NCBI RefSeq assembly: GCF_030444335.1
Contig: NZ_CP128595.1
Span: 682,001 to 746,000 of the forward strand
DNA length: 64,000 bases
Source of the DNA: Polaribacter huanghezhanensis
GTDB taxonomy: Bacteria > Bacteroidota > Bacteroidia > Flavobacteriales > Flavobacteriaceae
Reading direction: 5' to 3'
Positions 1 through 9,597 of this stretch are shown here, piece by piece; the stretch's first letter is position 1; each line of letters starts with the position of its first letter. The position numbers and the translations under genes were made by a program. The notes under the pieces were generated by a model. It worked only from the letters and a program-made list of their open reading frames with translations, ran no database searches and was not told the origin of the DNA.

Positions 1-1
1 A

Positions 2-460
2 GAAGCACAAAGAGTTTCAGATTCAATTGCAAAAACACCTTTATTAGATGGTGATAAAAGGAGCGGACAAGTAGATGCTTTTCGGCATGCCTATTGGATG
101 GCGCGTTTGCATCAAGAAATTGGAAAAAATGCTGCATTAAAATTGGGAAAAGCACACGAAAAAAGCAATTATCAACAATACAAAAAAGGGCAATTAGAAT
201 ACGGAGAAGTTCCTGATAAGATTTCTTCAGAAATGGATTTATTCAACAACACTGTTGGTGTTACATATACCGAAAAAGGAATTCCGTATCCAAAAAACGG
301 CTTGATTTATAGAATTGTAAATGGCATTTTAGCAGGAAACTATAAGGTCATCAAAAAAGACAAAAAAAGAAATTATGTAACTTGTGATGATCAAATTATT
401 TCTCAAAAAGATCTCAAAGGAAAATGGAAAAATGAGAAGTGTTTGATAAACTCTAACTAG
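2..460 (+). CDS. DUF6973-like protein, 3' end only
   Basis: The reading frame is open from base 2, so the gene begins upstream of the window; the ATG at 98 is internal. About 152 codons are visible. Recognisable motifs are DAFRHAYWMAR near the beginning, then GKAHE and EMDLFNNTVG, which I recall as the signature of DUF6973, a His/Asp/Glu-rich domain of unknown function found in secreted or toxin-like Bacteroidota proteins. The conserved His and Glu residues could bind metal, but that is inference. The C-terminal part after the domain is Lys-rich and featureless. The gene ends about 100 bp before the sdh operon and is in the same direction, but sdhC has its own promoter. Family assignment is from memory of the motif; no activity can be claimed. 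Confidence 0.6.
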   Translation, partial: EAQRVSDSIAKTPLLDGDKRSGQVDAFRHAYWMARLHQEIGKNAALKLGKAHEKSNYQQYKKGQLEYGEVPDKISSEMDLFNNTVGVTYTEKGIPYPKNGLIYRIVNGILAGNYKVIKKDKKRNYVTCDDQIISQKDLKGKWKNEKCLINSN

Positions 461-507
461 TAATTTATTTAAACAAATTCTAAATATTACAGAAAACAAA
501 AAAGTTC

Positions 508-539
508 TTTGCTTTAACTAAGCATTAGCCGTAAATTTG
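508..539 (+). promoter_or_regulatory. Bacteroidota-type promoter of sdhCAB
   Basis: TTTG at 508-511, a 20-nt spacer and TAAATTTG at 532-539 match the Bacteroidota housekeeping sigma consensus (TTTG about -33, TAnnTTTG about -7) exactly. The sdhC ATG is 23 nt downstream, so the leader would be short. Confidence 0.75.
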
Positions 540-562
540 TACCAATTCTTAACTAACAAAAA

Positions 563-1240
563 ATGAGCGGAATCTTAAATTCTTCAATTGCCAGAAAGTT
601 TGCCATGGCACTTTCGGCATTCTTTTTAATGTTATTTTTATTACAACACTTTGTTATAAATCTAACATCTATATTTCCAAACAACGGAAAAACCTTTAAC
701 GAATTGTCTCAATTCATGGGAACCAACGCTATCGTACAATATGTAATTCAGCCTGTTTTAATTTTTGGTGTTGTTTTTCATTTTGTGATGGGATTTGTTT
801 TAGAAATTAAAAACAACAACGCAAGAGCTATTAAATATGCTAAAAATAATGGCGCTGCAAATTCTACTTGGATGAGCAGGAATATGATCTGGACAGGTTT
901 GGCCATTTTAGCGTTTATTGTCTTGCATTTTATCGATTTTTGGTTTCCAGAAATCAATACCAAGTTTATCCAAGGAGATTGGTCTGGAATGCACAATGGA
1001 CAATTGCGATACTTTCATGAGCTACAAGAAAAATTTGTAAATCCTGCAAGAGTTGGAGCTTATGTTGTTGCATTTGTATTCTTAGCACTGCACCTTTTAC
1101 ACGGATTTAACTCGGCTTTCCAATCAGTTGGAGCAAATAATAAATATACTAAAGGATTGAAAACTTTTGGTAAACTATATGCAATCATAATTCCGTTAGG
1201 GTTTATTGTTATTGCTTTATTTCATCATTTCAATCACTAA
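563..1240 (+). CDS. sdhC: Succinate dehydrogenase cytochrome b subunit
   Basis: This is the membrane anchor of complex II, which passes electrons from succinate oxidation to menaquinone in the cytoplasmic membrane. The 225-aa protein has five hydrophobic helices (about residues 13-35, 60-82, 106-128, 163-183, 203-222), the type-B arrangement in which one subunit replaces SdhC plus SdhD. Histidines that could be the di-heme ligands lie in helices at H29, H73, H122, H177 and H180. It is the first gene of a three-gene operon: sdhA starts 12 bp after its stop. A consensus promoter lies just upstream. The length and order C-A-B are those usual for Bacteroidota. The direction of the reaction (succinate oxidation or fumarate reduction) cannot be decided from sequence, but an aerobic role fits the superoxide dismutase in the window. 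Confidence 0.95.
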   Translation: MSGILNSSIARKFAMALSAFFLMLFLLQHFVINLTSIFPNNGKTFNELSQFMGTNAIVQYVIQPVLIFGVVFHFVMGFVLEIKNNNARAIKYAKNNGAANSTWMSRNMIWTGLAILAFIVLHFIDFWFPEINTKFIQGDWSGMHNGQLRYFHELQEKFVNPARVGAYVVAFVFLALHLLHGFNSAFQSVGANNKYTKGLKTFGKLYAIIIPLGFIVIALFHHFNH

Positions 1241-1252
1241 TACAAAAACCGT

Positions 1253-3268
1253 ATGGCAACTTTAGATTCAAAAATACCAAAAGGCCCATTAAAAGATAAA
1301 TGGACAACCTATAAAGACAAAATAAATTTAGTAAACCCCGCCAACAAACGTAATATTGATATTATTGTGGTTGGTACCGGTTTAGCTGGTGGATCTGCTG
1401 CTGCAACTTTAGCAGAATTGGGTTACAATATAAAAGCATTTGCATATCAAGATTCGCCACGTAGAGCACATTCAATTGCAGCTCAAGGTGGAATAAATGC
1501 AGCAAAAAATTATCAAGGTGATGGCGATTCTTTTTACCGATTATTTTACGATACAGTAAAAGGAGGAGATTACCGTTCAAGAGAAGCAAACGTATATCGT
1601 TTGGCAGAAGTTTCTGCAAATATCATCGATCAATGTGTAGCACAAGGAGTTCCTTTTGCTCGTGATTATGGTGGATTGTTAGACAACAGATCTTTTGGTG
1701 GAGTTTTAGTTTCTAGAACTTTTTACGCAAAAGGGCAAACGGGTCAACAATTATTATTAGGAGCGTACTCTGCAATGAATCGTCAAATTGCTCGTGGAAA
1801 GATTGAAATGTTCAATCGTCATGAAATGTTAGACGTTGTAAAAGTGGATGGAAAAGCACGTGGAATTATTGCTCGTAACTTAATTACTGGAGAAATTGAA
1901 CGTCATTCTGCACATGCAGTTGTAATTGCTTCTGGCGGATACGGAAATGTGTATTTCTTATCAACCAACGCCATGGGGTCTAATGCAACAGCTGCCTGGA
2001 AAATTCATAAAAAAGGCGCGTATTTCGCAAATCCTTGTTATACACAAATTCACCCAACCTGTATTCCGCGTTCTGGAGATTATCAATCAAAATTAACATT
2101 GATGTCAGAATCTCTTAGAAATGATGGACGTATTTGGGTTCCTAAAAAGATGGAAGACGTAATGGCGATTAGAGAAGGTCGTAAAAAACCAACTGATTTG
2201 TCTGAAGATGAAAGAGATTATTATTTAGAAAGACGTTATCCTGCATTTGGAAATTTAGTGCCTCGTGATGTTGCATCTAGAGCAGCAAAAGAGCGTTGTG
2301 ACGCTGGTTATGGTGTAAATGCTACTGGAGAAGCGGTGTATTTAGATTTTAAAACTGCCATAGAACGTTACGGAAAAGAACAAGCAAAATTACATCATAT
2401 TTCGAATCCTACAGCACAGCAAGTGTATGATCTAGGAAAAGAAATTGTTGAAGAAAAATACGGAAACTTATTCCAAATGTATGAGAAAATCGTTGACGAA
2501 AACCCATACAAAACCCCAATGATGATTTATCCTGCAACACACTATACGATGGGTGGTGTTTGGGTGGATTACAATTTAATGACAACCGTTGATGGGCTGT
2601 ATTGTATTGGGGAAGCAAACTTCTCTGATCACGGAGCAAATAGATTGGGAGCTTCTGCTTTAATGCAAGGTTTGGCTGATGGTTATTTTGTATTGCCTTA
2701 TACTATCGGAGATTATTTATCTCATGATATTAGAACTGGAAAAATATCAACAGATACGAAAGAGTTTGAAGCAGCAGAAAACGAAGTAAAAGAACGTTTA
2801 AATTTCTTTATCAATAATAAAGGAGAACATTCTGTAGATTATTACCACAAACAATTAGGAAAAATTATGTGGGACAAAGTTGGAATGGCTCGTAATGCAA
2901 AAGGATTGACAGAAGCAATGGCAGAAATTAAAGAATTACGTGAAGACTTCTGGAAAAATGTGAAAGTTCCTGGAGATTTAAATGAAATGAATCCTGAGTT
3001 AGAAAAAGCAGGTAGAGTTGCAGATTTCTTAGAATTAGGAGAGTTGTTTGCTAAAGATGCTTTAATGAGAGAGGAATCTTGTGGAGGTCACTTTAGAGAA
3101 GAATCTGTAGAATTAGATGGAGAACAAAAAGGAGAAGCAAAACGTAATGACAAAGATTATGCTTTTGTTGCTGCTTGGGAATACAAAGGAGCACCTGCAG
3201 ATGCGGTGTTGCACAAAGAAGAATTAGAGTTTAACGACATTGAATTAAAACAACGATCTTATAAATAA
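1253..3268 (+). CDS. sdhA: Succinate dehydrogenase flavoprotein subunit
   Basis: This is the catalytic subunit of complex II (succinate to fumarate), carrying covalently bound FAD. In the 671-aa sequence the dinucleotide-binding motif VVGTGLAGG lies at residues 39-47 and [11 protein letters not shown] at 73-83 contains the histidine that carries the flavin in this family. The substrate and capping-domain signatures IHPTCIP (about 266) and RDVASRA (about 339) include the catalytic arginine, and [10 protein letters not shown] near 461 closes the FAD site. The C-terminal helical domain is complete (family length is about 640-670). It is cotranscribed with sdhC. The 73-bp gap before sdhB is unusual for this operon and is filled with short repeats, described separately. 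Confidence 0.96.
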   Translation: MATLDSKIPKGPLKDKWTTYKDKINLVNPANKRNIDIIVVGTGLAGGSAAATLAELGYNIKAFAYQDSPRRAHSIAAQGGINAAKNYQGDGDSFYRLFYDTVKGGDYRSREANVYRLAEVSANIIDQCVAQGVPFARDYGGLLDNRSFGGVLVSRTFYAKGQTGQQLLLGAYSAMNRQIARGKIEMFNRHEMLDVVKVDGKARGIIARNLITGEIERHSAHAVVIASGGYGNVYFLSTNAMGSNATAAWKIHKKGAYFANPCYTQIHPTCIPRSGDYQSKLTLMSESLRNDGRIWVPKKMEDVMAIREGRKKPTDLSEDERDYYLERRYPAFGNLVPRDVASRAAKERCDAGYGVNATGEAVYLDFKTAIERYGKEQAKLHHISNPTAQQVYDLGKEIVEEKYGNLFQMYEKIVDENPYKTPMMIYPATHYTMGGVWVDYNLMTTVDGLYCIGEANFSDHGANRLGASALMQGLADGYFVLPYTIGDYLSHDIRTGKISTDTKEFEAAENEVKERLNFFINNKGEHSVDYYHKQLGKIMWDKVGMARNAKGLTEAMAEIKELREDFWKNVKVPGDLNEMNPELEKAGRVADFLELGELFAKDALMREESCGGHFREESVELDGEQKGEAKRNDKDYAFVAAWEYKGAPADAVLHKEELEFNDIELKQRSYK

Positions 3269-3271
3269 GAC

Positions 3272-3337
3272 ACCAATTGATTAATGTAGCAATGTAACAA
3301 TTGGTACATTTTCAAATTGATCCATTTTCAAATTGAT
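3272..3337. repeat. Inverted and direct short repeats in the sdhA-sdhB gap
   Basis: ACCAATTG at 3272-3279 pairs with CAATTGGT at 3298-3305 (18-nt loop). The 15-bp unit CATTTTCAAATTGAT then occurs twice, at 3307-3321 and 3323-3337, separated by one base. The repeats fill the intergenic gap up to 4 nt before the sdhB start codon, so any hairpin would sit in the sdhB ribosome-binding region. Similar degenerate AATG/AATTG-rich strings are common between flavobacterial genes as I recall; function unknown. Confidence 0.7.
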
Positions 3338-3341
3338 AATT

Positions 3342-4088
3342 ATGAACCTTACATTAAAAATCTGGAGACAGAAAAGCGCTAAAGATAAAGGGCAAATGGT
3401 TGAGTACAAAGTGACTGAAATTTCAGAACACATGTCATTCTTAGAAATGATGGATGTATTGAACGAACAATTAATTAATACTGGAGAAGAACCTGTTGCT
3501 TTTGACCATGATTGTAGAGAAGGAATCTGCGGAATGTGTTCGATGTACATCAACGGAGAAGCTCATGGGCCAGACAGAGGAGTTACAACCTGTCAATTAC
3601 ATATGCGTATGTTTAAAGATGGTGATACGATTACCATTGAACCGTTTAGAGCAAAAGCATTTCCTGTAATTAAAGATTTGGTTGTTGATAGAACTTCTTT
3701 TGAACGCATACAACAAGCTGGCGGATTTATCTCTGTAAACACTTCTGGCAATACACAAGATGCAAATTCAATTCCAATTTCTAAACATGTTGCAGATGAA
3801 GCAATGGATGCGGCAACTTGTATTGGCTGTGGAGCTTGTGTTGCTACTTGTAAAAACTCTTCGGCAATGTTATTTGTTGGCGCAAAAGTTTCTCAATATG
3901 CATTATTACCTCAAGGTCAAATTGAAGCAACAGATCGTGTTTTAAACATGGTTGCGCAAATGGACGCTGAAGGTTTTGGAAACTGTACAAATACTGGAGC
4001 CTGTGAAGTTGAATGCCCAAAAGGAATTTCTTTAGAAAATATTGCTCGTATGAATAGAGAATATTTAAGCGCAAGTTTAAAAGGGTAA
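3342..4088 (+). CDS. sdhB: Succinate dehydrogenase iron-sulfur subunit
   Basis: This subunit carries electrons from the flavin of SdhA to the membrane subunit. The chosen start at 3342 gives [10 protein letters not shown]; an upstream TTG at 3333 in frame is inside the repeat and is not needed. The 248-aa product has the N-terminal 2Fe-2S ferredoxin fold, with cysteines in [16 protein letters not shown] and TCQLHM. Two C-terminal cluster motifs, [11 protein letters not shown] and [14 protein letters not shown], bind the 4Fe-4S and 3Fe-4S centres. All expected cysteines are present and the length is normal for the Bacteroidota type. It is the last gene of the operon; a strong hairpin terminator follows 22 bp after the stop. 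Confidence 0.95.
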   Translation: MNLTLKIWRQKSAKDKGQMVEYKVTEISEHMSFLEMMDVLNEQLINTGEEPVAFDHDCREGICGMCSMYINGEAHGPDRGVTTCQLHMRMFKDGDTITIEPFRAKAFPVIKDLVVDRTSFERIQQAGGFISVNTSGNTQDANSIPISKHVADEAMDAATCIGCGACVATCKNSSAMLFVGAKVSQYALLPQGQIEATDRVLNMVAQMDAEGFGNCTNTGACEVECPKGISLENIARMNREYLSASLKG

Positions 4089-4110
4089 ATAAATATTCAA
4101 ATAATACATT

Positions 4111-4140
4111 AAAACCACTTAGAATTCTAAGTGGTTTTTT
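4111..4140 (+). terminator. Intrinsic terminator of sdhCAB
   Basis: A 12-bp perfect stem, AAAACCACTTAG paired with CTAAGTGGTTTT around an AATT loop, ends in a T run. It lies 22 bp after the sdhB stop and before a second hairpin that serves the convergent gene. Confidence 0.9.
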
Positions 4141-4169
4141 ATGGTTTAAATTTTAAATTCAGTGCTAAA

Positions 4170-4199
4170 AAAAGCCTTTTGATTTATCAAAAGGCTTTT
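4170..4199 (-). terminator. Intrinsic terminator of the TonB receptor gene
   Basis: A near-perfect stem (AAAAGCCTTTTGAT with ATCAAAAGGCTTTT, 2-nt loop) is followed on the minus strand by a T run. It lies 20 bp past the stop of the minus-strand receptor gene. It may work in both directions. Confidence 0.85.
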
Positions 4200-4218
4200 A
4201 CTATTTTACATTATTTTA

Positions 4219-7083
4219 TTATGGATTGATGGTCCAAGAAACATAGTATTGAGAACCAATTGCTCCAACTCCTGGTGCACTAAAATACTCTTTACCACCT
4301 AAATTAGCTCCACCAATTTTTAAGGTTGACTTATATTTTGGCATTCTATAATTTATTTGAGCATCAATTACTGATCTTGCGTCAATTGTTCCGTCATAAA
4401 AAGACGATTGCCATAAGAAAGCATCTTGCCATCTAAAGTTTACGTTAAAACCTACGTTTTTAAACACATCAAATTTACCAAACTGCATTTTAAATTTATG
4501 CTCTGGAGTATTAAACCCTGCTTCAAAATCTGGGTTACTTGCTCCACTTTCGTTAAACTTAGCATATGTATAATTAAAGCTGATATTGAAACCATCTAAA
4601 ACTTTAGTTCCAACGCTAATTCCTGCTCCATAAGAATGAATATCGGCATCAGAATTTGTATCAAAAGCCACCCCTTTATAATCTCCGTTACCTAAAGCAA
4701 TTAAAGCGATTGGAGTAATACCTTGTTGACCTCCTGTAACTGGTCCTAAATCTACAGCATCATTAAGAGCAACACTACCATATAATGGCGCAACCACATT
4801 TTCACTTGCAATAAAGTCTTTATACTTATTGTAATAAGCACTAAAATCAATTGTAAATCCTTCTATTAATCCTCTATAACCAACTTCAAAAGCAGTTACG
4901 TGTTCTGGTTTTACAAAGTTTACCTTAGATTTCTTTAAAGTTGCAGGATTCCCATAACCAGGAGATCCTGGGGTAGCAAATGCTCCTACAGAACTTGCTG
5001 TCCAAGAATTATTATAAGCAGATGTTCCTGTTAATACTTTTGAAGTTCCTATCCCGCTTGTTCCACCAGTAACAGCGTTGATATATCCTGCCAAAGCTGG
5101 ATTAATTCCTAATGCATATGGAGATGATCTATATCTATTGATATTGTCTGGCGCAGTACCCACTAAGATTCCTGCTCCTGCATCCAATCCAATATATTGA
5201 TCTTGCGTTGTTGGATTTCTAAATCCTGTTTGGATAGAAGCTCTAAAATTATGGTTTTTGTCTTCACCTGCAGCATACGCTAATGATAATCTTGGAGAAA
5301 CATTTCCGTTAAAGTTTTGTGCTTTGTCATATCTTCCAGAAGCAGTAATTTTTAACCTGTCGTCCATTAATTTCTTTTGACCTTGAACATATGCTCCATA
5401 TTCATTATAATTTATAGCTCCATCATAATCTGTAAAGATTGTTCCATGAGAGTTTAAAGAATATTGTCTAAAAGATCCACCAACTTGTACCTCTGCAAAA
5501 TCGATATAATCTCTTAAATTTAAGTTTGCGTCTGCATGGTATAACTTAGTATTATCAACAAATTTAGAACCTGTTGTTAAATTTGGGTCTGATGTTACTT
5601 TCGCTTTGGCAGCTTCAAATCCTGGTGTTCCAGGTACTAATCGATTTCTATCTGCAAAAGCTCTAGCGGCATCATGATTCATTCTTGGCACTCCAAATCC
5701 TGTAAAAGCTCCTAAATATGCACCTGCATATTCTTGAAACCATGCTTTATCAGATTTCCATTGTCTATTAATATTAATAGCTGCAAAACGAGTATCATAA
5801 GAATCTCCAGCATCTTCTTGAGTAACATATCCTCTAACAAAGAAATTTTTACCTTTTACTTCTAATTTATGTTGAGACATGTAGAAGTTTTTAATATTGT
5901 ATCTGTTTTGTCCTTGATAAATTGTGTTTCCTGTTCCGTATTTAGAATTCCAAATGATCTCTACACGATCGTTTCCAAAAGGTCTATAGTTTAAAGACAA
6001 TCCTAATTTTACACTTTTAGCGCTATTGTCCATTAAGTCATTATCAGTATATCCTGTTCTTGTTACTCTTGAAGTCCCTAAAGTACCTACTGGAGTTGAC
6101 GCCAATGCATCCCAGTTTAATGTTGTTCCAACTTCATCACCATACACATTTAATCCATTATACGCTGGATTACCAACATGACTTGTAGATGCTGGATTTA
6201 CTTCATCTCTATAATCTACAGCATACCATTCAGTACCTTTTAAGTAAGATAATGTTGCTTTTGCAGCAAAATAATCTGAAAATGCATACGCCATTCTAAT
6301 ACTTGTATCTATATAATCATTTGTTCCAGCAGCTTCTTGAACTGTTACTCCCTTTTTTAACACATAGCTAATTCCCTGGCTATCAAAAGGCGACTTGCTT
6401 GTCATAAACATAATACCATTAAATGCATTTGCTCCATATAGTGCAGAAGATGCTCCTGGTAATAATTCAACTGTTTTTACATCTAGTTCAGACATTCCTA
6501 ACAAATTACCTAAAGCAAAGTTTAATGCTGGAGAAGAATTGTCCATTCCGTCTACCAATTGCATAAAACGTTCGTTAGAAAAAGTTGCAAATCCACGAGT
6601 ATTAACAGATTTAAAGGTTAAACTATTTGAATTAATATCAACTCCTTTCAAATTTTCTAAACCATCATAAAATGTTGGAGAAGATGTGTTTCTAATTGCT
6701 CTAATATCCATTCTTTCTACTGTAACCGGAGATTCCATAATACGCTCTGGAGTACGAGAAGCAGAAATAACCACTTCGTCTAAAGAAGTAGCATTTTCGG
6801 TTAGAGAAACTGTAACTACTTGATTGTTCTTTGTAATCGCAACTTTTTGAGCTTTATAACCTAGCATAGAAATTTCTAAATTAAAAGGCGGTGTATCCGT
6901 TACTTTTATGGTGAATTTTCCATCAAAATCGGTATTTGTACCAACTGATTTTCTTTCAACTTTAATATTGGCGCCAGGTAATGGCTCACCATCAGCATCT
7001 GTAACTGTTCCTGAGACTGTTGTCTGAGCAAACATAATTACGCTGGTAAACATTGCAAATGCAATAAGTAATAATTTTTTCAT
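4219..7083 (-). CDS. TonB-dependent outer-membrane receptor with N-terminal carboxypeptidase-regulatory-like domain
   Basis: This is an energised outer-membrane importer; the substrate is unknown. The 954-aa protein begins with a signal peptide (MKKLLLIAFAMFTSVIMFAQ). A carboxypeptidase D regulatory-like beta domain (about 22-107; VSGTVTDADGEPLPGANI) follows, then a TonB-box/plug region starting near EVVISASRTPERIMESP (about 104-230), and a long beta-barrel. The C-terminus ends in aromatic and hydrophobic residues, as expected for a barrel strand. The plug contains GASSALYGANAFNGIMF, typical of this family. No SusD-like partner is adjacent, so it does not look like a polysaccharide-utilisation locus. 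It stands alone between the sdh operon and ribF. Siderophore, vitamin or peptide uptake are all possible and cannot be separated here. Confidence 0.92.
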   Translation of the reverse strand: MKKLLLIAFAMFTSVIMFAQTTVSGTVTDADGEPLPGANIKVERKSVGTNTDFDGKFTIKVTDTPPFNLEISMLGYKAQKVAITKNNQVVTVSLTENATSLDEVVISASRTPERIMESPVTVERMDIRAIRNTSSPTFYDGLENLKGVDINSNSLTFKSVNTRGFATFSNERFMQLVDGMDNSSPALNFALGNLLGMSELDVKTVELLPGASSALYGANAFNGIMFMTSKSPFDSQGISYVLKKGVTVQEAAGTNDYIDTSIRMAYAFSDYFAAKATLSYLKGTEWYAVDYRDEVNPASTSHVGNPAYNGLNVYGDEVGTTLNWDALASTPVGTLGTSRVTRTGYTDNDLMDNSAKSVKLGLSLNYRPFGNDRVEIIWNSKYGTGNTIYQGQNRYNIKNFYMSQHKLEVKGKNFFVRGYVTQEDAGDSYDTRFAAININRQWKSDKAWFQEYAGAYLGAFTGFGVPRMNHDAARAFADRNRLVPGTPGFEAAKAKVTSDPNLTTGSKFVDNTKLYHADANLNLRDYIDFAEVQVGGSFRQYSLNSHGTIFTDYDGAINYNEYGAYVQGQKKLMDDRLKITASGRYDKAQNFNGNVSPRLSLAYAAGEDKNHNFRASIQTGFRNPTTQDQYIGLDAGAGILVGTAPDNINRYRSSPYALGINPALAGYINAVTGGTSGIGTSKVLTGTSAYNNSWTASSVGAFATPGSPGYGNPATLKKSKVNFVKPEHVTAFEVGYRGLIEGFTIDFSAYYNKYKDFIASENVVAPLYGSVALNDAVDLGPVTGGQQGITPIALIALGNGDYKGVAFDTNSDADIHSYGAGISVGTKVLDGFNISFNYTYAKFNESGASNPDFEAGFNTPEHKFKMQFGKFDVFKNVGFNVNFRWQDAFLWQSSFYDGTIDARSVIDAQINYRMPKYKSTLKIGGANLGGKEYFSAPGVGAIGSQYYVSWTINP

Positions 7084-7245
7084 AATGTAAAATATTTGTT
7101 ATCTATTGTGCAAAGTACAATTTTTTTTGAATTTGTTAAAGAAGTACTAATAAAATTAAATGTTTCTCATTTTTTAAATTTTTGATTGCAAATTTGACAT
7201 TCTTGTTTTCTTGTAAAATTTCCTTTCAAACAAAATGTCAAGTTG

Positions 7246-7253
7246 TAACTTTG
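7246..7253 (+). promoter_or_regulatory. -7 element upstream of ribF
   Basis: TAACTTTG matches the Bacteroidota -7 consensus and lies 16 nt before the proposed TTG start of ribF. No clear -33 box is seen at the usual spacing. Confidence 0.55.
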
Positions 7254-7269
7254 TAGAAAAATTTTTTCT

Positions 7270-8202
7270 TTGGAAGTAATCCATTCTCTTTCTAATTATC
7301 ATCATACAGAAAATACTGTTGTTACTATTGGCACGTTTGATGGAGTCCATATTGGGCATCAAAAAATACTTGAACAAGTTGTAAAAACAGCTAAACAACT
7401 TGATAAAAAATCTGTTTTACTAACATTTTTTCCGCATCCAAGAATGGTTTTACAACAAAACGCAGCAATAGAGTTGATAAATACAATTGATGAACGCGCC
7501 GATCTATTATCAAAAACAGGATTGGATTATTTAATTATTCATCCGTTTAGCATGGCGTTTTCGAGATTATCTGCGCTAGATTTTGTGAAAAAAATATTGG
7601 TAAATCAATTGCATACCTCTAAATTAATTATTGGGTATGATCATCATTTTGGAAAAAATAGAGAAGGAAATTTAGAGCAATTAACAGAATACAGTCATTT
7701 ATACAATTTTGAAGTGGAAGAAATCCCTGCTCAAGACATCAATGATGTTGCGGTAAGTTCTACCAAAATCAGAAAAGCCTTATCCGAAAAAAACATAAAA
7801 ACAGCTAATAACTATTTGGGCTACAACTTTATGTTAAACGGCACCGTGGTAAACGGCAAACAGCTAGGCGGTAAAATTGGCTTTCCGACAGCTAATTTAA
7901 GTATTAAAGAAGAGTATAAATTGATTCCTAAAACGGGCGTTTACGTTGTAAAATCAAAAATTGATAACACCACTGTTTTTGGAATGATGAATATTGGTTT
8001 TAGACCAACTTTAGAAGGAAAACACCAAACAATTGAAATCCATTTTTTTGATTTCAAACAAGATCTTTACCATCAGAATTTAACCATAGAAATTTTATAT
8101 TTCCTAAGAAACGAAGAAAAATTTGATTCTGTAGAAAAACTTATCTTACAACTAAAAGAAGATCAAAAAACAGCACAAAACTACATTCAAAACAATATTT
8201 AA
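7270..8202 (+). CDS. ribF: Bifunctional riboflavin kinase / FAD synthetase
   Basis: It converts riboflavin to FMN and FMN to FAD in the cytoplasm; the neighbouring flavoprotein SdhA is one client. The 310-aa product has an N-terminal nucleotidyltransferase domain with TIGTFDGVHIGHQ at 19-31 and STKIRKAL near 162. The C-terminal flavokinase domain contains NGKQLGGKIGFPTANL (about 197-212). The start is a TTG codon (7270), giving MEVIHSL. This matches the expected N-terminus of flavobacterial RibF, and no ATG lies between it and the conserved motif. A -7 element sits 16 nt upstream. Length and domain order are normal for the family. It ends 58 bp before the serS start. Confidence 0.94.
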   Translation: MEVIHSLSNYHHTENTVVTIGTFDGVHIGHQKILEQVVKTAKQLDKKSVLLTFFPHPRMVLQQNAAIELINTIDERADLLSKTGLDYLIIHPFSMAFSRLSALDFVKKILVNQLHTSKLIIGYDHHFGKNREGNLEQLTEYSHLYNFEVEEIPAQDINDVAVSSTKIRKALSEKNIKTANNYLGYNFMLNGTVVNGKQLGGKIGFPTANLSIKEEYKLIPKTGVYVVKSKIDNTTVFGMMNIGFRPTLEGKHQTIEIHFFDFKQDLYHQNLTIEILYFLRNEEKFDSVEKLILQLKEDQKTAQNYIQNNI

Positions 8203-8208
8203 AAGGCA

Positions 8209-8239
8209 TTGCTAAATTGTTGTAGTTGCTTTATCTTTG
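8209..8239 (+). promoter_or_regulatory. Promoter of serS
   Basis: TTG at 8209-8211, a 20-nt spacer and TATCTTTG at 8232-8239 fit the Bacteroidota consensus. The serS ATG at 8261 is 21 nt further on. The TTG inside this -7 box opens an apparent longer ORF (8237) that should not be used as the start. Confidence 0.7.
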
Positions 8240-8260
8240 TGCCTCTTAAAAAACATAAAA

Positions 8261-9535
8261 ATGTTACAGGTTCAGTTTATTAGAGACAACAAACAAACTG
8301 TTTTAGACGGTTTGGCTAAACGTAATTTTGCAAACGCAGAAACAATAATTAATGATGTTTTATCAACTGATGAGAATCGTAGAAATACACAAACATCACT
8401 TGATAATATTTTAGCAGAATCTAATACCATTTCGAAAGAAATTGGAGAACTTTTTAAATCTGGTCAAGCTCAAAAAGCAAACTTATTAAAAGAAAAAACC
8501 ACACAACTTAAAGAACAATCTAAAGAGTTGACAGAGCAATTAAACGATTTTACAAATGCGTTACAAGAGTTGTTATATCAAATTCCGAATGTACCACACA
8601 CTTCTGTAAAAGCTGGTAAATCTGAAGAAGACAACGAAATTGTTTTTTCTGAAGGAACAATTCCTGATTTAGGAAAAGACGCACTGCCTCATTGGGAATT
8701 AGCTAAAAAATATGACATCATAGATTTTGAATTAGGAACCAAAATTACTGGCGCAGGGTTTCCTGTGTATAAAGGAAAAGGAGCAAGATTACAACGTGCG
8801 TTAATCAACTATTTCTTAGATAAAAATATTGAAGCGGGTTATAAAGAATACCAAGTTCCGCATTTAGTAAATACAGCATCTGCAACTGCAACCGGGCAAT
8901 TGCCAGATAAGGACGGACAAATGTATCATTCTACAGTAGATGATTTATATTTAATTCCAACTGCAGAAGTGCCAATTACAAATATGTTTAGAGGAAACTT
9001 AATTTCTGAAAGTGATTTTCCTATTACCTGTACTGGCTACACACCTTGTTTTAGAAGAGAAGCTGGAAGTTACGGTGCGCATGTTAGAGGTTTAAACAGA
9101 TTGCATCAATTTGATAAAGTAGAAATTGTACGAATAGAACATCCAGATAAATCTTATGAAGCTTTAAACGGAATGGTAGAGCACATTAAAGGGATTTTAA
9201 GAGAATTAAAATTACCGTACAGAATTTTACGTTTGTGTGGTGGCGATACAGGATTTACCTCTGCATTAACATTTGATTTTGAAGTGTTTTCTACAGCACA
9301 AGACAGATGGTTAGAAATTAGTTCTGCATCAAACTTTGAAACTTTTCAAGCAAATAGATTAAAGCTTCGTTTTAAAAATAAAGAAGGAAAAAGTCAGTTG
9401 GCACATACATTAAACGGAAGTTCTCTTGCATTGCCTAGAGTTTTAGCAGGAATTTTAGAAAACTATCAAACCGAAAATGGAATTAAAATTCCAGATGTAT
9501 TAGTGCCGTATTGTGGTTTTGATATTATTGAGTAA
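8261..9535 (+). CDS. serS: Seryl-tRNA synthetase
   Basis: This cytoplasmic class II synthetase charges tRNA-Ser. The ATG at 8261 gives MLQVQFIRDNKQ, the normal SerRS beginning. An in-frame TTG at 8237 lies within the promoter -7 element and is rejected. The 424-aa protein has the N-terminal antiparallel coiled-coil arm that grips the long variable arm of tRNA-Ser (about 25-110, Lys/Glu/Gln-rich). The class II catalytic core follows, with motif 2 (FRREAGSYG) and motif 3 (GSSLALPRVLAGILENY). Length is standard. It is a monocistronic gene with its own promoter; the minus-strand small gene at 9598-9741 follows it convergently. Confidence 0.96.
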   Translation: MLQVQFIRDNKQTVLDGLAKRNFANAETIINDVLSTDENRRNTQTSLDNILAESNTISKEIGELFKSGQAQKANLLKEKTTQLKEQSKELTEQLNDFTNALQELLYQIPNVPHTSVKAGKSEEDNEIVFSEGTIPDLGKDALPHWELAKKYDIIDFELGTKITGAGFPVYKGKGARLQRALINYFLDKNIEAGYKEYQVPHLVNTASATATGQLPDKDGQMYHSTVDDLYLIPTAEVPITNMFRGNLISESDFPITCTGYTPCFRREAGSYGAHVRGLNRLHQFDKVEIVRIEHPDKSYEALNGMVEHIKGILRELKLPYRILRLCGGDTGFTSALTFDFEVFSTAQDRWLEISSASNFETFQANRLKLRFKNKEGKSQLAHTLNGSSLALPRVLAGILENYQTENGIKIPDVLVPYCGFDIIE

Positions 9536-9562
9536 ACAGTTTTCAGTTACAGTTCTCAGCCA
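9535..9562. repeat. Degenerate CAGTT heptamer patch
   Basis: Just past the serS stop the sequence runs in units of about 7 bp carrying CAGTT or a close variant (AACAGTT TTCAGTT, ACAGTT, CTCAGC). The same pattern occurs at 17791 and 36441, always intergenic. Confidence 0.6.
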
Positions 9563-9597
9563 ATTAAGAACTGCTTACCGGTACTGTAAACTGCAAT

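Noticed and set aside
3281..3553. 90-codon minus-strand ORF over the sdhB start
   Set aside because: It overlaps conserved sdhB cysteine motifs and has no start signal.
8237..8260. Extension of serS to an upstream TTG
   Set aside because: The TTG lies inside the TATCTTTG promoter element, and the ATG at 8261 gives the expected SerRS N-terminus.
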